NCBI GenBank assembly: GCA_963931925.1
Contig: OZ007569.1
Location: 49,348,101 to 49,412,100, forward strand
From: Onchidella celtica
Taxonomy: Eukaryota > Mollusca > Gastropoda > Systellommatophora > Onchidiidae
Reading direction: 5' to 3'
DNA: 64,000 nucleotides
Part shown: in pieces, positions 24,601 to 36,956 of the stretch
How positions within the stretch are numbered: the stretch's first letter is position 1
Layout of the letters: every line of letters begins with the position of its first letter
Translations under genes and position numbers: made by a program
The notes under the pieces: model-generated
Database searches by the model: none
What the model saw: the letters and a program-made list of their open reading frames with translations, nothing else
What the model was told of the DNA's origin: nothing

Positions 24601-26309
24601 TACCAATGGAGAGGGCCATGTACTGTCTGGATGACAGAAACCTCAGTGACCAACATGAGAGAGCTGACGCAAGGAGGCTACAAAAATCGATTATTTCCCC
24701 CTCTCTCCACTTTCGTATTTTCTTTTCCTCTTTCTCTCGGATAAATTTCACTGTCTCGAACCCTTTCGTCTGACCTGGGTCCTGTGACTAATCTACTAAT
24801 TTAAGCAAGCCCTCGTGGATCGCCATTCAGGCCACGTTCTTCTCAACGTCCAATGTGACATTGGCAGGCTGAAGGTTCAGTGATGTGTAAAACTGGGCGC
24901 AAAAATGAACGACGTAGGCCATTACTGTCTGCGGAATTTTATATTTTTCTCCCCGTCAAAAGTATTATCATTCCTCGCCAGAAAACAGGATCAAATCAAA
25001 CTGAAAGACTCAATTTCATTAGCCATTGTATTTCGCATACTGTCCATGCACTAGAAATGCAAGAAGTTTTTTAGTCTATTGCCTGCTCAGGGGGAAAAAA
25101 CGTAAACATGCAGGTACTTCGGCGGTGGATATGAAGTCTGAGGTTATTAGATGAGCTTTAACAACTGTCAAATATTTACTTCCAAAAATGCCATCACTTG
25201 AAATTATGAAAGCCTTGGCTTTATTTCTGAGCAGATTAATGCAAGCTTATTTTGTAGGGATAAAAAGCAATGCCTTCTATAGGCGTTTTCTTTTTTTTAT
25301 TTATATTATTAAAAAGTGTGATTTGCTCCAGGATAAAAATAATACCGGCTGTTAACTGCGAGGGCCATTCCCCCATATATCACAATACTCATATCCCTAA
25401 ATCACAATCCACACTTTTGTTTAGTTTGATCATCAACATAGGAAAAGGTAAGTATACAGGAATGGGGGGGGGGGGGGTAGCTGGCAAATAATGAGGCAGG
25501 AATGAATGACGGAGACAGTAATTTATGATTTGCCACACCGTGGCTGCTTCTACATTTTATAATCTAGAGATTTCAAGGTAAACAAACAAACAAAAAAACT
25601 GGGCAATGACCCTCTAGATTGCCGACGGTCATTCCTGTTGGTAAGTTTTCTGACGGCTAGATATTTATAATGGCAAGAGGTGAACGAGGCAAAGAAAGTA
25701 TATATCAGAGCGCAGGCGCGATTACTTTTTTTTTTCATCAAATATTTATTATCTCTGATGGGCTTTGGATCCCTACGATTATAACTGGGAGCTTTACCGA
25801 ACGACAATTCTGTTTTCACGATAGACAGCAGATAACGTTTTGACAAAGGTGAGTTACAAGATTCTAAGGATTCAAGAGCTAATAGAGTATGGCAGACATT
25901 TCAAGACAGTTCGATGAAATGAGATTCAGATTTTAAGCTTTTTTTTTTCTATCAAGGGCGCCGAAAAAAAAAAAAGAGCTACAGCTATCTCTGTTTGAAA
26001 TGTTCTCTAATACAAATACCTTTAATTCGACATTAAAGGATTTCGTAAGAGTGTAGAATTCACCCTGATCACCAATGCCAACTTTCTTCTTTTTCACCTT
26101 GTTGACACGGTCAATTTAAATGGCTGAAAACTTCTGTTACCACAAAGGGGAATGTAAATCTCGTTTCTATACAATATATTGTGGTGGTTTTCATGCGTGT
26201 CACGTCAAAAGAAAAACAAGACGACTGAGGTGCCACGGGTTTCGTTCATTCCTAGTTGGCATTATATACCAATCCAGCTCTTCATGGTACAATAATTATT
26301 TTAACTTAC
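18651..26309. other. no gene recognised; repeats and G tracts
   Basis: The stretch contains a GAGT-type repeat (about 19071-19130), a compound TG/G/AG repeat (20551-20642), a C tract near 22481, G tracts near 23921 and 25465 and a GGT-rich patch near 22255. It lies on the 3' side of the minus-strand PAS gene, so missing 3' exons of that gene could be here. I could not place any with confidence. Confidence 0.5.
20551..20642. repeat. compound TG / poly-G / AG / TG microsatellite
   Basis: Adjoining TG, G, AG and TG runs are seen directly. Confidence 0.9.
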
Positions 26310-26341
26310 CGGAATCAGAAGAAAGCCGCAGTTTACGATGA
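26310..26341 (-). CDS. possible 32-bp microexon of the PAS gene
   Basis: A good acceptor (pyrimidine tract then CAG) and a strong donor (G|GTAAGT) enclose 32 bases. In the phase left by the 27182-27257 candidate they read N-HRKLRLSSDS. The match of phase and splice sites is encouraging, but 32 bases carry little evidence and chance is a real possibility. Confidence 0.2.
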
Positions 26342-27181
26342 CTGAATAATACAGGGAATAATGGGAATCGCTTCGCTTGGTGCTCCATCAACGACCTCAT
26401 TGTTGAATAAAGGTCTCCAGAACGACAACGGACTGGCCGTAAAGGCAACATGTAAAATATGGCCATGACATTTTCTAAATGTCAAAACGTTTTGTAGAAC
26501 ATTTCTCCTGAAACCTCTTGACGTCGAAGCTCTATAGGTCTATACATAAGCTACACTTCTTCAAGATCAGAGTGGAAACGTTGATCAGAATACACCCCCT
26601 GCCCTTCTCCTTCACAATATTAGGCCAAATACCGGCATAAGACTGCTCTAAACACACTGAATCCAACATGAAATTCAGACTTTTACAAATTAAAAAAAAT
26701 TCACTTCCCGTTTCTTAATCTCATAATTCTAATCAAGATCAGACATGAAAGATGAAAATAAATACACGAATAGTTCCACAATTTCCCCAATAGTTCCACA
26801 ATTTCCCCGTGCACCAGCAGAGTCAGAGCCATTAAGGGAATACCCCATTGATTCACATGTTTTTGTGGGTCAAAGAATTAAGATGGGGGAATCCCCTGCT
26901 TGAAAAAAGGAGGTCAGGTTGGAGAATGTGTAAACTTCTCATTGATGCCAGACAAAAACAAAAAAAAAAACCAGGGACAAGAAGAGAGCCACAGACATTT
27001 ACCAGAAGCTGCACAGAGAAATCCTAGCATGTTTAGGTCTCTCCAACCCCCCCCCCACAAGGCACGGTCGTGAATACTGCATACTTTGGGCTGGCATTTT
27101 ATGAATGAGTAAGGGAAAGTCTTACAATGTATGAATATATTTACTCAGTAACGGCAGGAGAAGACAGTGGATGACAAATAC

Positions 27182-27257
27182 TTAATTCTGTCTGAAGGCA
27201 ATGAATCATCGGTGGTAGGGTCAGAGATGGCCACGCAGAATTGTGTGCTATGAAGAT
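27182..27257 (-). CDS. candidate exon at the end of PAS-A
   Basis: After an acceptor TATCAG the frame reads LHSTQFCVAISDPTTDDS, then SLPSDRI. The core FCVAISDP resembles the last PAS strand (the FVAIATP-like motif) that closes PAS-A in bHLH-PAS proteins. It joins in phase only if the preceding exon uses a second donor four bases downstream of its best one (ending at 27525). The candidate's own donor (GTATTT) is weak. Confidence 0.4.
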
Positions 27258-27528
27258 CTGATACCAAGCAATTCAAATTTAAAATCATCACTTGGGGGTA
27301 CAGGAGTTTTCTTTACATTAAAGGTGAAAAAAAAAGTGGTATCCATTCCATACACCTCAAGGGTTTGTTGGTACAGTTTCAGGGGTAAAATTATCCACTG
27401 ACAGGAAGATCATATAGGAGGCATGGCTTCTCATGGCATTATGATGTGCAATTTGTAAGAAAGCCTAGCTAACATCACGTTCAAGTTTGTGGAACTGAGA
27501 GGTGCAGGAAACATTAAATGATACTCAC

Positions 27529-27635
27529 TGTATAACCACCAATTTTATACCGAGATCCAGGTTTTTGAAAACAGAACTTCATGCCCACATAGAACATCCT
27601 TCTGGTCTTCCAACTTGGGGGATTCTTCTCATTAC
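27529..27635 (-). CDS. PAS gene exon, C-terminal half of PAS-A
   Basis: The exon is 107 bp, with acceptor TTTCAG and donor ACA|GTGAGT. The first two bases complete a split Gly codon. The frame then reads NEKNPPSWKTRRMFYVGM, followed by KFCFQKPGSRYKIGGYT. The aromatic-rich MFYVGMKF strand matches the place of the FxCRM strand after the PAS-A helix in AHR, ARNT and NCOA proteins. The phase matches the exon at 30832-30925 exactly. An alternative donor would extend the exon to 27525. Confidence 0.78.
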
Positions 27636-30600
27636 CTGAAAGAGAAATGTGGAACGGTTAATTGGATGAGAAAGGCCTTTACCAAGGCAGATATAGCAAT
27701 GTGCGAAGCCTCACAAGAAAGGAAAATGCAAGCGCCCATTAACTAGCCAACTGAAATACATTTTTTTGAATACTTCTTTTCGTGAACGAAGCCTGCTTTC
27801 ACTGTACTAACAATTGTAGTTGGATTTCGTTCATTCAAAGCTGACTTTCCAAATTATGACTACAACGGTGCATTTGAAATGAATGTGTAAGCAATAACAA
27901 GAGACATAATGGACGGGGGGAAATGACGAATGAAAATAAATGAAAGGTATAAATCATAATCATAAAGCAATGAAAGAATAAGCAAATGTCCCCACAAAGA
28001 AAGTGATTGAGAGCTATGAAAAATTGAAAAATAAATAATTAGTGATAGATAGAGAGAGAGAGAGAAAGGGGGGGGGGGCAGAAAGACAAGAATGGATACG
28101 GGTAACAGGGTGGAAAATCGATACTAAAAATGTGTCTGTTCGGTCCGGTACATTCACCTCCATTTTTATGATCTAGCAATAAATCTAATCGCACTCATGG
28201 TTAATCTGCGGGAGCAACTATCTCCTAATCGGCACATTAGATTATATGAAATCATATTTCCCCGACATTTCTTCCTTCTGCATTACACGTTGATTCAGAC
28301 AATCAGTCTATGGATCCTCACAAAGTGCCCCAATCAGACTGCAGAAAGAAACAAAATAAATCAATTTACTCCCTGTATTGTCTATTTCCGTTTGTACCGG
28401 CCTGGCTTTCCTTGTCCGTGTAAGATGTGTTTGCCATCCTCATGGGAATTTCTGGCCAAAACAGAAGTGATAATCTTGGCGGCCCGTGAACACTCAGAAA
28501 TCGGAAAGCGTCTAATTTTGCCTTGAATTCTTCTCTTATGTAGAATAGGACAGCATCAAAAGCTAACTTTTGATTTAGATAGATCATGTACTGTCAGCGA
28601 CCGATTTCAACAGAACGAACGGTTAAGGAGAAGTGTTTCCGTCCCGCCAGAGTAATATTGCATTGAAATCTGATGAATGCGTCATATTTATGCCTTCTGT
28701 ACACATGACGACAACTGACTTCCTTTTTGACTTTGTTAACCCAGCACACTATACAAGTTTTACCGATACAACATAGTTACATGCTCACATCTGAAGTCTC
28801 ATTTATTATCACACTCACGCATCTCAATGAATGGGTTATTTTATGATAGCCCGAACTAACCCCACTATTGAAGTAATTATCTTTTCCTTTGAAGAAAGCT
28901 TCCAAGTCCAGTTTCTAAAGTGAAATAACCAAATAAAATTCCTTCACCAGATATCTCTTTTTTTTCTCTCCTTCATAAAATTTAAGCCGTTGCGTGACAA
29001 AATGAAATCTGGAATGAGACTGACTGACTTGCAACATCAAAGTTTTTCCTCCTGACTAACATGCTGTAATCTTTGTTAATTCAGTATTTTCCTCCTCTCA
29101 ACTTCCTTTCAGTTTTCACTTGCAGGTAACTTTGATAATTGAAGAAGTAGATTATGAAAACCAATTAAACAGAATTTTTATCCTTATCATCAAAAAAAAA
29201 AGGCGCAAATGAATATGCTTGCACGATAACTAAGAATCTCGTGTTAACTTTAAGAATAGTTTTTGCCAGCCCAGACTTAGCTGTTGTGATCGGGTGGCAT
29301 TTTACATTTCTTTGAAAATTACATCGGTAAAAGTACGTTTTACCAGAATAAAACCTAACTGTACACAGCAATGGCATAATATTTGAAATACAGGGACACA
29401 GCAGTAAATTATAGCTTAGTGTGCTAGACTAGCCCTTACTGTCTATAAAGATCGAGATTTATTTTTTCAAAATCATCCCCCCCCCCCTCCCCCTACACTT
29501 CTTCTCTTTCTACGGTTTCCATTTGATGTAGCGGAGACTCTTTGCTGCTCATTATAATAATCCGAGAAAGACTTCAAATGTACGATGAATCCGAATCCAT
29601 TAAAAAAAAAAAAGAAACTTTCCTTACCAAATGTTTCACTAGAATAATTATTTCCTATTACTATACAGAGATTTCCTTGTCTTCAGGCTTAAGGAAAAAA
29701 CACAACGCCCCTCAATTAGTTCGAAATAGGAGTCGCTGCGACTTCCACACTGATAATCCGCTCATGTACATCTGGCAGATGCAAAGGTAACATTGAGGTT
29801 CACATTGTCAGCGGCCGCCAATATCCCTTTCCTTCAGTACACCCTTCCAACGATTAGTCTACATGTCGATCTGTATGTGATTTCTCCCTCGTAGATATAA
29901 AATTCGGTGCGATAGCACACACTACCCAGCTAAAGCTAGAAATCCAATAATAAACTCGTTTTCATTATAGCTAAAGAGGTACCGTATAATCATTTTGGCA
30001 CCCTCATCCTCCTTTTGAACTGTACACATATTCGGACAAATAATTATGAAACTACTCCAGATTTCAGTCTCAAGCCAAGCTATCATTTTTTAATAATATT
30101 CATGAAACACAATTATAAGTATGGGAAGATGAAGGTGTAATGCAATACCAGGCAGATCAAAGTGTAATGCTATACCATCAAATTATCTTCTTTGTTTAGT
30201 CCACAAATTGCCATACATCTGGTTTTAGACTTTCTTATCAAATTTGCCAAGCTTGTATTTTGTTTGAGCACAGCTTGGGTCTAAATTGGAAGATAATCTA
30301 CTCCAACTTGTAAACTCTGTATGTTTTCCTTTCATGTTGAATGACAGTAATCACAGGATGAGGACAGACTGCTTTAGATTTGTAGATTTAAGTACTAATT
30401 ATAGTCGCCTCATCATGATTTATACCTTTCATTTATTTTTCGTTCTTCATTTTCCCCGTTCATTATGTCTTTTGTTATTAATTGCTTACACATTAAAATG
30501 TTCTTTCATATGCACAGTTGTAGTCACAAATTGGGAAGTCAGCTTCGAATGAAAAAAATTCAACTATAATTGTTAATACAGTTGCTCTTATGGTACAGGT

Positions 30601-30831
30601 GCTGGTTTATTTATCTGATCCTTCTTAGGTACTGTTCGGACTTCGTGAATGTCCTCAATTCTCTTTGGCTTGATTAGAACTTCAAATGATGTAGAATAAC
30701 AGGGCAGCTGATGAGAAATATCACTGGCTATTCAAAAGGAATTGCCAGCTACGAGTCCCCCACATAGAAGCACATTAATTAAAAAAAAAAAAAAAACACA
30801 TATTAGGAATAAAGCTTGGTTCTTGGCCTAC
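27636..30831 (-). other. intron of the PAS gene
   Basis: This lies between two in-phase exons. It contains an AG/poly-G stretch near 28050-28080, a C tract near 29478 and short open frames on both strands that I read as chance. Confidence 0.7.
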
Positions 30832-30925
30832 CTGGCTGACATTGTTCCACGACAGATTGCTTCACGAGCTTGGAAAAATCTGAAGGGTGAATATAATCCT
30901 GAATGCTACGACCTAGCATACCAGC
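30832..30925 (-). CDS. PAS gene exon, central part of PAS-A
   Basis: The exon is 94 bp, with acceptor CCCTCTCACAG and donor CCAG|GTAGGC. The frame reads AGMLGRSIQDYIHPSDFSK, then LVKQSVVEQCQP, and ends one base into a Gly codon. The segment LGRSIQDYIHPSD is a textbook PAS motif (compare GxSIYDYIHPxD in SIM and HIF, and LGRSFIDFVH in PERIOD). It follows directly in phase on the exon at 32053-32756. Confidence 0.88.
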
Positions 30926-32052
30926 CTGTGAGAGGGACAGTAAATATTTCGTTAGCAATAAAACAGTCTAATGATTATGGCAAATACATGGCGAGTAAAA
31001 CGTAAGTAATCAAACTTGCATTCTGCTTGTCACTGATTATCTACGGTACCTGAAACAAAAAAAAGGAGCATCCACAATGCAGAGAATGGCGAAGATCGGG
31101 AACACTTACTAAAACGATCCCACATACTTTTGCGCTGACGGTTTACCAGTCTGGGGCAAGCATGACGATTACGCAACAATGTGATGACAAATAAGAACAT
31201 CAAGACCATACTATACTATCAAACGTGTCGGCCGAACAGGTTGCCAATTGCAAGCCTCAAAAATTCATTCACTTGATACTGACAATAGAAATTTCAGCGG
31301 CTGTAAGGAATAATTCAGATGACAATTGACAGAAGCTGGGACCAAAGTTTATTTCCAGTGACGTAGTGCATACATGTGCAAAAGAGGACCATTTTCTCAA
31401 AAGTTTCACTATGCTCTGCGATACATTTCTCTGTTTGACTCCGCTGTGTCTTCAAAACTGCATGGTAATTATGCAAAGCAATGAAAGATTATTTTGAAAC
31501 TATAAAATGCAAAATCATCACCGCAATGATTAAAAATTACGAGTTTTTTTATTTATTTATTTCTTTTATTAAAGCCAAGGAACTCAATATTCTCTCGTCA
31601 GGGCCAAATGGAAATTGTATCAGGTTTAACCACTAGTCTTTTTTTCAGATGTGCATCGCTTGTGTCCTGACATGACATGAGACAAAAAAATCACAGCTCC
31701 TTTGTGATAAATTGACATTTCATGTACAGTTCAGGACCCCCACTGAAGCTATTGATTTTAAAACGTGAATAATGAGTTAGCCATGAACCCATCACATTAA
31801 ATTTGGGGTGCATCACAATCAAGTATCAGAATTTCTGTTAAAACTTGCCCATGTATTAAAATGTTCCTTTCATTTTCCAGGATGCCGTAAAAATTGAACA
31901 GCTACAAGTTGAAAACTGTCTTATTTTCTTCATGCATGCACGATAACGACAATGAAATAAATCCCGACTACGATTTATGACGAAGAACTTTCACGCTTCC
32001 ATCCAACAATAAACAACAAATTTACCATTTTGGAAAAACTTGCTGTACATAC
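30926..32052 (-). other. intron of the PAS gene
   Basis: The ends are GTATGT...CTCACAG. I see nothing else in it. Confidence 0.75.
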
Positions 32053-32756
32053 CTGGTGATAGCCCAGATGTTGAGACACATTCTCGGACACAAATAAGAT
32101 TCTCCAGTGTTTGTCTATCACCAACACAAAGGCCTGGGCAGCGTCCAACAGAAGCTGACTTTCGCACAAGACTTTCCTTGACATGAAATTTGGCCGATAT
32201 TTTCTGAGCAGAGCACCTTTAGATCCGGAATAAGATGACTTAGACGCTTGACTTCGTCTGTTTTGACTGACACTGTCCGATTCTGAGATGGCTCGACTGT
32301 TCCTAAATGAATGTGATATCCTAAAAACATTATTTCTACCGGTGTCTGCACATGAAAGGCATTGGGCAACATTAATGTTCTTGTTGATGGCTGGTGACGT
32401 ATGTGATGAATTTAATAAGTAGTTTCGGTGTCCCTCTGAATAGGTAGTGAGTAAACTTTCTTGCATTCCTTGTTGCAAGCCTTCAATAGAGCGTTTCAAC
32501 CGTTGCTCTTCCTGCTCGGACCTATCCCCGCCCTTCAACAGTTGCAAGTCGGTACCATTCACAGCTTCACATACAATCCCCCGGCTTGAAGACTGACAAC
32601 TGGATGTTAGCCTCCCTGCATTGCTGCTGACCAGATCTTCACCATTCTGAATACTGAGAGAACAACCATGGCGGTGATCCCATGCTGCGATCTCAGTAGA
32701 TGGTGGTGATTCAGGGCCGTCCTCCATTTCCATGGTATCCGATTGTCTACGTATAT
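32053..32756 (-). CDS. PAS gene exon, linker and start of PAS-A
   Basis: The exon is 704 bp. Its acceptor is at 32757-32758 and its donor CAG|GTATGT is at 32051-32052. After two bases that complete a split codon, 234 codons follow. The first about 190 residues are polar and Ser/Gln/Glu-rich. They include a short predicted coiled coil (RSEQEEQRLKRSIEGLQQG). The last about 43 residues start the PAS domain: LLLDAAQAFVLVIDKHWRI, then LFVSENVSQHLGYHQ. FVSENVSQ-L-Y is close to the NCOA and bHLH-PAS pattern of the first PAS strands. It is the largest and best supported exon of the gene. An internal ATG at 32733 is unlikely to be the real start because upstream exons join in phase. Confidence 0.88.
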
Positions 32757-35700
32757 CTGCAAATAGATATTAAGGGCATGTTTACGTTATTATGTTCAGC
32801 AGTGTAATTTAGGGCCAGGGTGGCATGGAGTGAGGATGGGTGGAGCATAATAATACTGACATCGCTAAATTTCTCTGTTAAGAATCGCATATTCGTCAAA
32901 TCTCTAGCACAGTTAGAAAGTTCATTCTGTCCCACCCGTGTTCCAGCAGCGTGTGCAATAAACAAATTTACCGTCTACATTGAGACCCAAGATAGAATAT
33001 GGACATATCGTCCCACATCCCCCACTGACATTACCTGGGAAATGCAAGTCACATACATCTGTGGAAATGTGCAATTCTGACTTCAGATGTCTACCCATTC
33101 ATCTCTCCATCCATTCATTATTAGAAAGATTATGCCACTGAGGTGATCTGAGTAGTTTTCAGTGAAGTTGCAAACTGGCCCGAAAAAGGGAGGTAAAACT
33201 GACTGCGAGAAAGACATAAATAAAGAAAATGTATCAGGTCTTTCGACTGTTAATCTACACCCATGGGTAGACCTCATGGTTCATCAGCTGCAAAGCATTA
33301 TAAAGAGAAAAGAAGGCATGATTTCTGACTCCAGTATTAGATTTAATTAATGCTTAAGGCCAATAAGTGACTGCATGCAGTCCGTGTAAGCACGAGATGC
33401 ACTGGTTTTACTGGTGTACAGCGGTCAACTGGGGCATGGCATAATGTCTTCTCTAATTACCCAGTACTATACTTTTTTACTTCTTAACTGTAATAGAGAC
33501 CATGCCAACTAAGTATGCCCAATCATTTTATGGATCTGCCCCAAATCACTGGGCAGATAATAAATGTGGAATGTTCATAAGGTAAGCGTCATTTCCAATA
33601 CAATGACATGTCTCCTGGCCAGTGACATATATATGCCATGCATGGATTTCAGATCTCTGGTAAAACTACAATAATACTGTCTTGAAACCATAGACACTTG
33701 TTGATCGGACAGCATAAGTTTCCGAAGGCTGTATCTCTCCTTTGCGGTAGTTAATATCCATATATAAAAAAGCAGCTGCTTTCTGATGTCAATAATATGA
33801 ACAACATCATCCAGTTAATTATTGACGCATACTCTTCCACCGTTACTGACGAAGACAGATTTACCCCACTGTGTATCTATGGCAAAGTGGACTGTTTATT
33901 TGGAAATAATTTGGGCCTCACGAGATTTTAAGACCACGCGAAATGGCACTCTAACTGGTTCAGTTCTCCGGCCAGTTTCCGGGTGGCTGTTTCATTATTT
34001 CTAACTGGTCTACCAGAGTTGAATAATCACCCTCTCATGTCCGACTGTGTTGGGACTTCTTGTTCGTTTCTTTTACTATTAGTTTGGTGTTTACTTGTTA
34101 GTTTTGTTGGGTTGTTTGTTTATGTCTTTATTTGTCATATCATTTTATTATAATTAAACCAGATATACTTTTTAAATGCTAAAAATCATTTGGTATCGGG
34201 GCTTGCTTCTGCCAACAGGAAAAACAATCCTTAAACATCAGGAGGTTGCCATTGTTTACTTGCTTATTTGTTTGTTTGTTCAGTTTCACTGCTCTTGAAG
34301 CTTTCCGATCAGCGGATGTGTCACCCAGTATGTTGCTTGAGTCAGACTCGTTTCCTTCGCCCTACTCAGAAAACGCGTCGCCGGCGACCCATTATGTGGC
34401 CAAAATCAGTCGCAGCGGTTGTATTTTGCTACCTCAAAGGAGTTCCATTTCCTGGCCATTCAATAAATTAACCAACGTCTGAGCCAACCCTTAAGCGTAC
34501 AGAAAGACTGGAGAAAGGGGGAAAAAATGTGGAATGTCTAAGCGCTTGCTCTCTGCGGGACACTATCTTTGAATGCCAGGTTTTATATGTCTGCATGTCT
34601 AGGAACGTCAATCCCAGCCAAGTCTCCATCGAGTTCAGTAAATCTTTTGTAGACTTCAACGAGGAACTGAGAAATTCAAACTGTGTATACACAGTGAAGT
34701 CAAGGATAATCAATCCACTTCTCAATCCACTTCTTTTGATTAAAGTCTGTGCTGCTCGGCTTATCATTTCACTGTCAGGGCAAGTTAATTTTCATTCACA
34801 CCTAAGATGAAAATAAATGTACTATCAGTTTACAGACCCCTTACACAGAAGCTTATACTGTAAAAAAAATACTACAGAAATTTGCCTTTTTTCCTTTCCT
34901 TTCCTTTCCATCAATCTCCGCACGCATTTCTCCCTCTCCGCTGGGTTCTGAGTGCTTTAGCCAAATAATCTGAATGCCCGGACGGACCTGCAACACGATT
35001 CCACAAAAACGGACTTGCTAACAATGATGAACTAATGATTTGGTTCAGTGATATTAATATTTCATTCTCCTTAGTACAGAAGCTCAGCATCTACTGTCCA
35101 ACAGCTTAATCCGTGTATTCACGCAAGCGACTGGGTGGAGCAGTAGTTCTGCTGTTGTTGTTTTAAGACTGATCTCTTCAGTTCGTGATAAATTAGATGA
35201 TAAGAGCACAGTAACATCTTAAAGACAAGAGCCAAAACAATGTTTACCACTTGTCCAGGACTGGGCTTAGCTGAAACACAAAAATATGATACAGCCTTCT
35301 CCAAATGATTGCGACACCCAGGCCCCTGAGACTGTGCTATGGATGATTTCTAATGAGCTCTGGTCGGGGAATGATGTGAAGAAAATTGGGACAATGGCTC
35401 AGAATGATTCTTGGGACTAAAAGCTTTTTCTGTATTCATAAGTTTGTTGCATTCCACGAAAAGCGCCCTGCAATCTCATGAATGAAAAATGTTTTCGGGA
35501 GTGAATAATTGTGGTATTACAATGAGACAGTACACTGACTGTCAGTCAAGAACGAACATTTTTCAATGTGCTGATTTCACTCGTTCAATTTCCCTGAATT
35601 TCAACAATGACTGGAAAGAGATTTTTAAAAATCCTCTTTCTCAAGGCAGTGCTTTGCAGCTTACTTTGGAGGTTTCTCTCCTGTGTTTTTTCTTGTCATT

Positions 35701-36419
35701 GTTTCTTTTGTTATTGTTTTTGTGTGTGAGTGTGCGGGGTTATTGTTCGTTTGGGGGGGGGGGGGTGGGGGGGGGGGGGCGGGTGTCCTTGCATTTTGTT
35801 TTTCAAGAGATGTCTGCTTTTCTTTACACTGTTCGGCCTGCTCGACCGTTTCTCTTCCTAAGTGCAAACTCTTCCGGTTCTTCTATGTGCTTTTGCAGTG
35901 ACGCTAGTTTAAAATCAATGTTACTTAAGAAAAGACTAATGCACTTGTCCTCAAGTTGTTTTCAGCACTACGAAGAGTATTCTTTTCAAAACAAAGTTGT
36001 TTCACATATAACTTTATTTGTATCCGCATCTTTTGAGTTCTCGATCCTCCCGTGACTGGTTGTCTTCTTTATCAGAGCGTTGCTAGCGTCGTCCAGAGGC
36101 GAAGTTTGGAGATGTAAAGCACCATGCAGAAATCGACAAATACGTCTAATTTTTAAAAAAAATGTTCCTAATTTCGCTTTGGTTTTCTTTTTTTCTTTCT
36201 TTTCAAAAAAAAAATGTTTAAATTATTGCAATGTTTCGTGTGAGTGTATCTCAACATATTCTCTCTCTCTCTCTCTGTCTCTCTCTCTGTTTCTCCATTC
36301 CTATTAAATCTGGCTTCCTTGTTTCCGTCCGCTGGGATACATTTAATTTACACATTAACCGCCAGACAGTCTATAATTAGACTCTGGTCCTAAACACAGA
36401 CTAACACACAAACATTCAC
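32757..36419 (-). other. intron of the PAS gene, searched for a bHLH exon
   Basis: I checked several acceptor-like sites on the minus strand for a bHLH-coding exon in the required phase and found none. It contains a long G tract (35753-35783), a TC repeat (36260-36294) and a duplicated 13-mer near 34711-34736. Open frames at 34468-34767 (both strands) are unassigned. Confidence 0.5.
35753..35783 (+). repeat. interrupted poly-G tract, about 30 bp
   Basis: Two G runs separated by a single T are followed by CGGG. The run could form a G-quadruplex on the plus strand. It is also a common site of assembly error. Confidence 0.85.
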
Positions 36420-36524
36420 CTTTGCCAGTCCGAGATGGAACAAGCTTGACAGAAGCAGACGCAGCTTGCTGCCCTCTTGACCGCGTCCCTTTCTTCTCAC
36501 TGGTTTCCTCGATGCCATCATCAT
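36420..36524 (-). CDS. PAS gene exon, acidic-to-basic linker
   Basis: The exon is 105 bp, with acceptor GGCTAG and donor AAAG|GTGAAT. Entered after one carried base it reads DDGIEETSEKKGTRSRGQ, then QAASASVKLVPSRTGK, and leaves one base that continues into the exon at 32756. Entry and exit phases agree with both neighbours. The length is a multiple of three, so skipping would keep the frame. A second open frame (starting MMMASRKP) exists but does not fit the neighbouring phases. Confidence 0.6.
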
Positions 36525-36905
36525 CTAGCCAGGACGAAAAAAATAATGCAATTAAACGTGTCGGTGAAAACCGCGTGCCTGTTTCACTTCAACAACTAAT
36601 CTGATGACCGAAACCACTTTCTTTCAGAATTTCCTCGACATAAAGAAATGTAACAAATGGAATAGCATGCAAAGGAATAGGCGCACAGAAAAGACGTCTC
36701 GAGTGCTTTATGGAAAGGAAGAGCAAAAAAAAAAAAAAACTGCGCAGGGTTGAGATTTAGCCGGGAACGAAAGCGACAGGAACGATATAATATGGAAAAA
36801 TGTTAGGAAGAGGAGGAGTCGGATGGTGGTGACAGCAGAATAAACTTCGACTTTGGGGACGGGGGGAAAAAGCTAAATCTTCGCTGTCATCGGATGTATT
36901 ATTAC

Positions 36906-36956
36906 CGTTATCAACCTCATTTACATACGGTGACGTTTGATGGCAGAAATCTAAAT
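36906..36956 (-). CDS. candidate 51-bp exon of the PAS gene
   Basis: A very good acceptor (GTTTGTTTTCAG) precedes a frame LDFCHQTSPYVNEVDN in the phase used by the gene. The donor GTAATA at 36904-36905 closes a 51-bp exon. The frame stays open and acidic beyond it (NNTSDDSEDLAFSP), so a longer version with a later donor is possible. Confidence 0.35.

Noticed and set aside
33790-33840. Possible bHLH helix-2 exon on the minus strand
   Set aside because: The open frame TVEEYASIINWMM has the right phase but no basic region and no bHLH pattern.
35489-36055. 188-codon plus-strand frame
   Set aside because: It runs through a long poly-G tract that supplies Gly codons. There is no domain, and it overlaps an intron of the better supported minus-strand gene.
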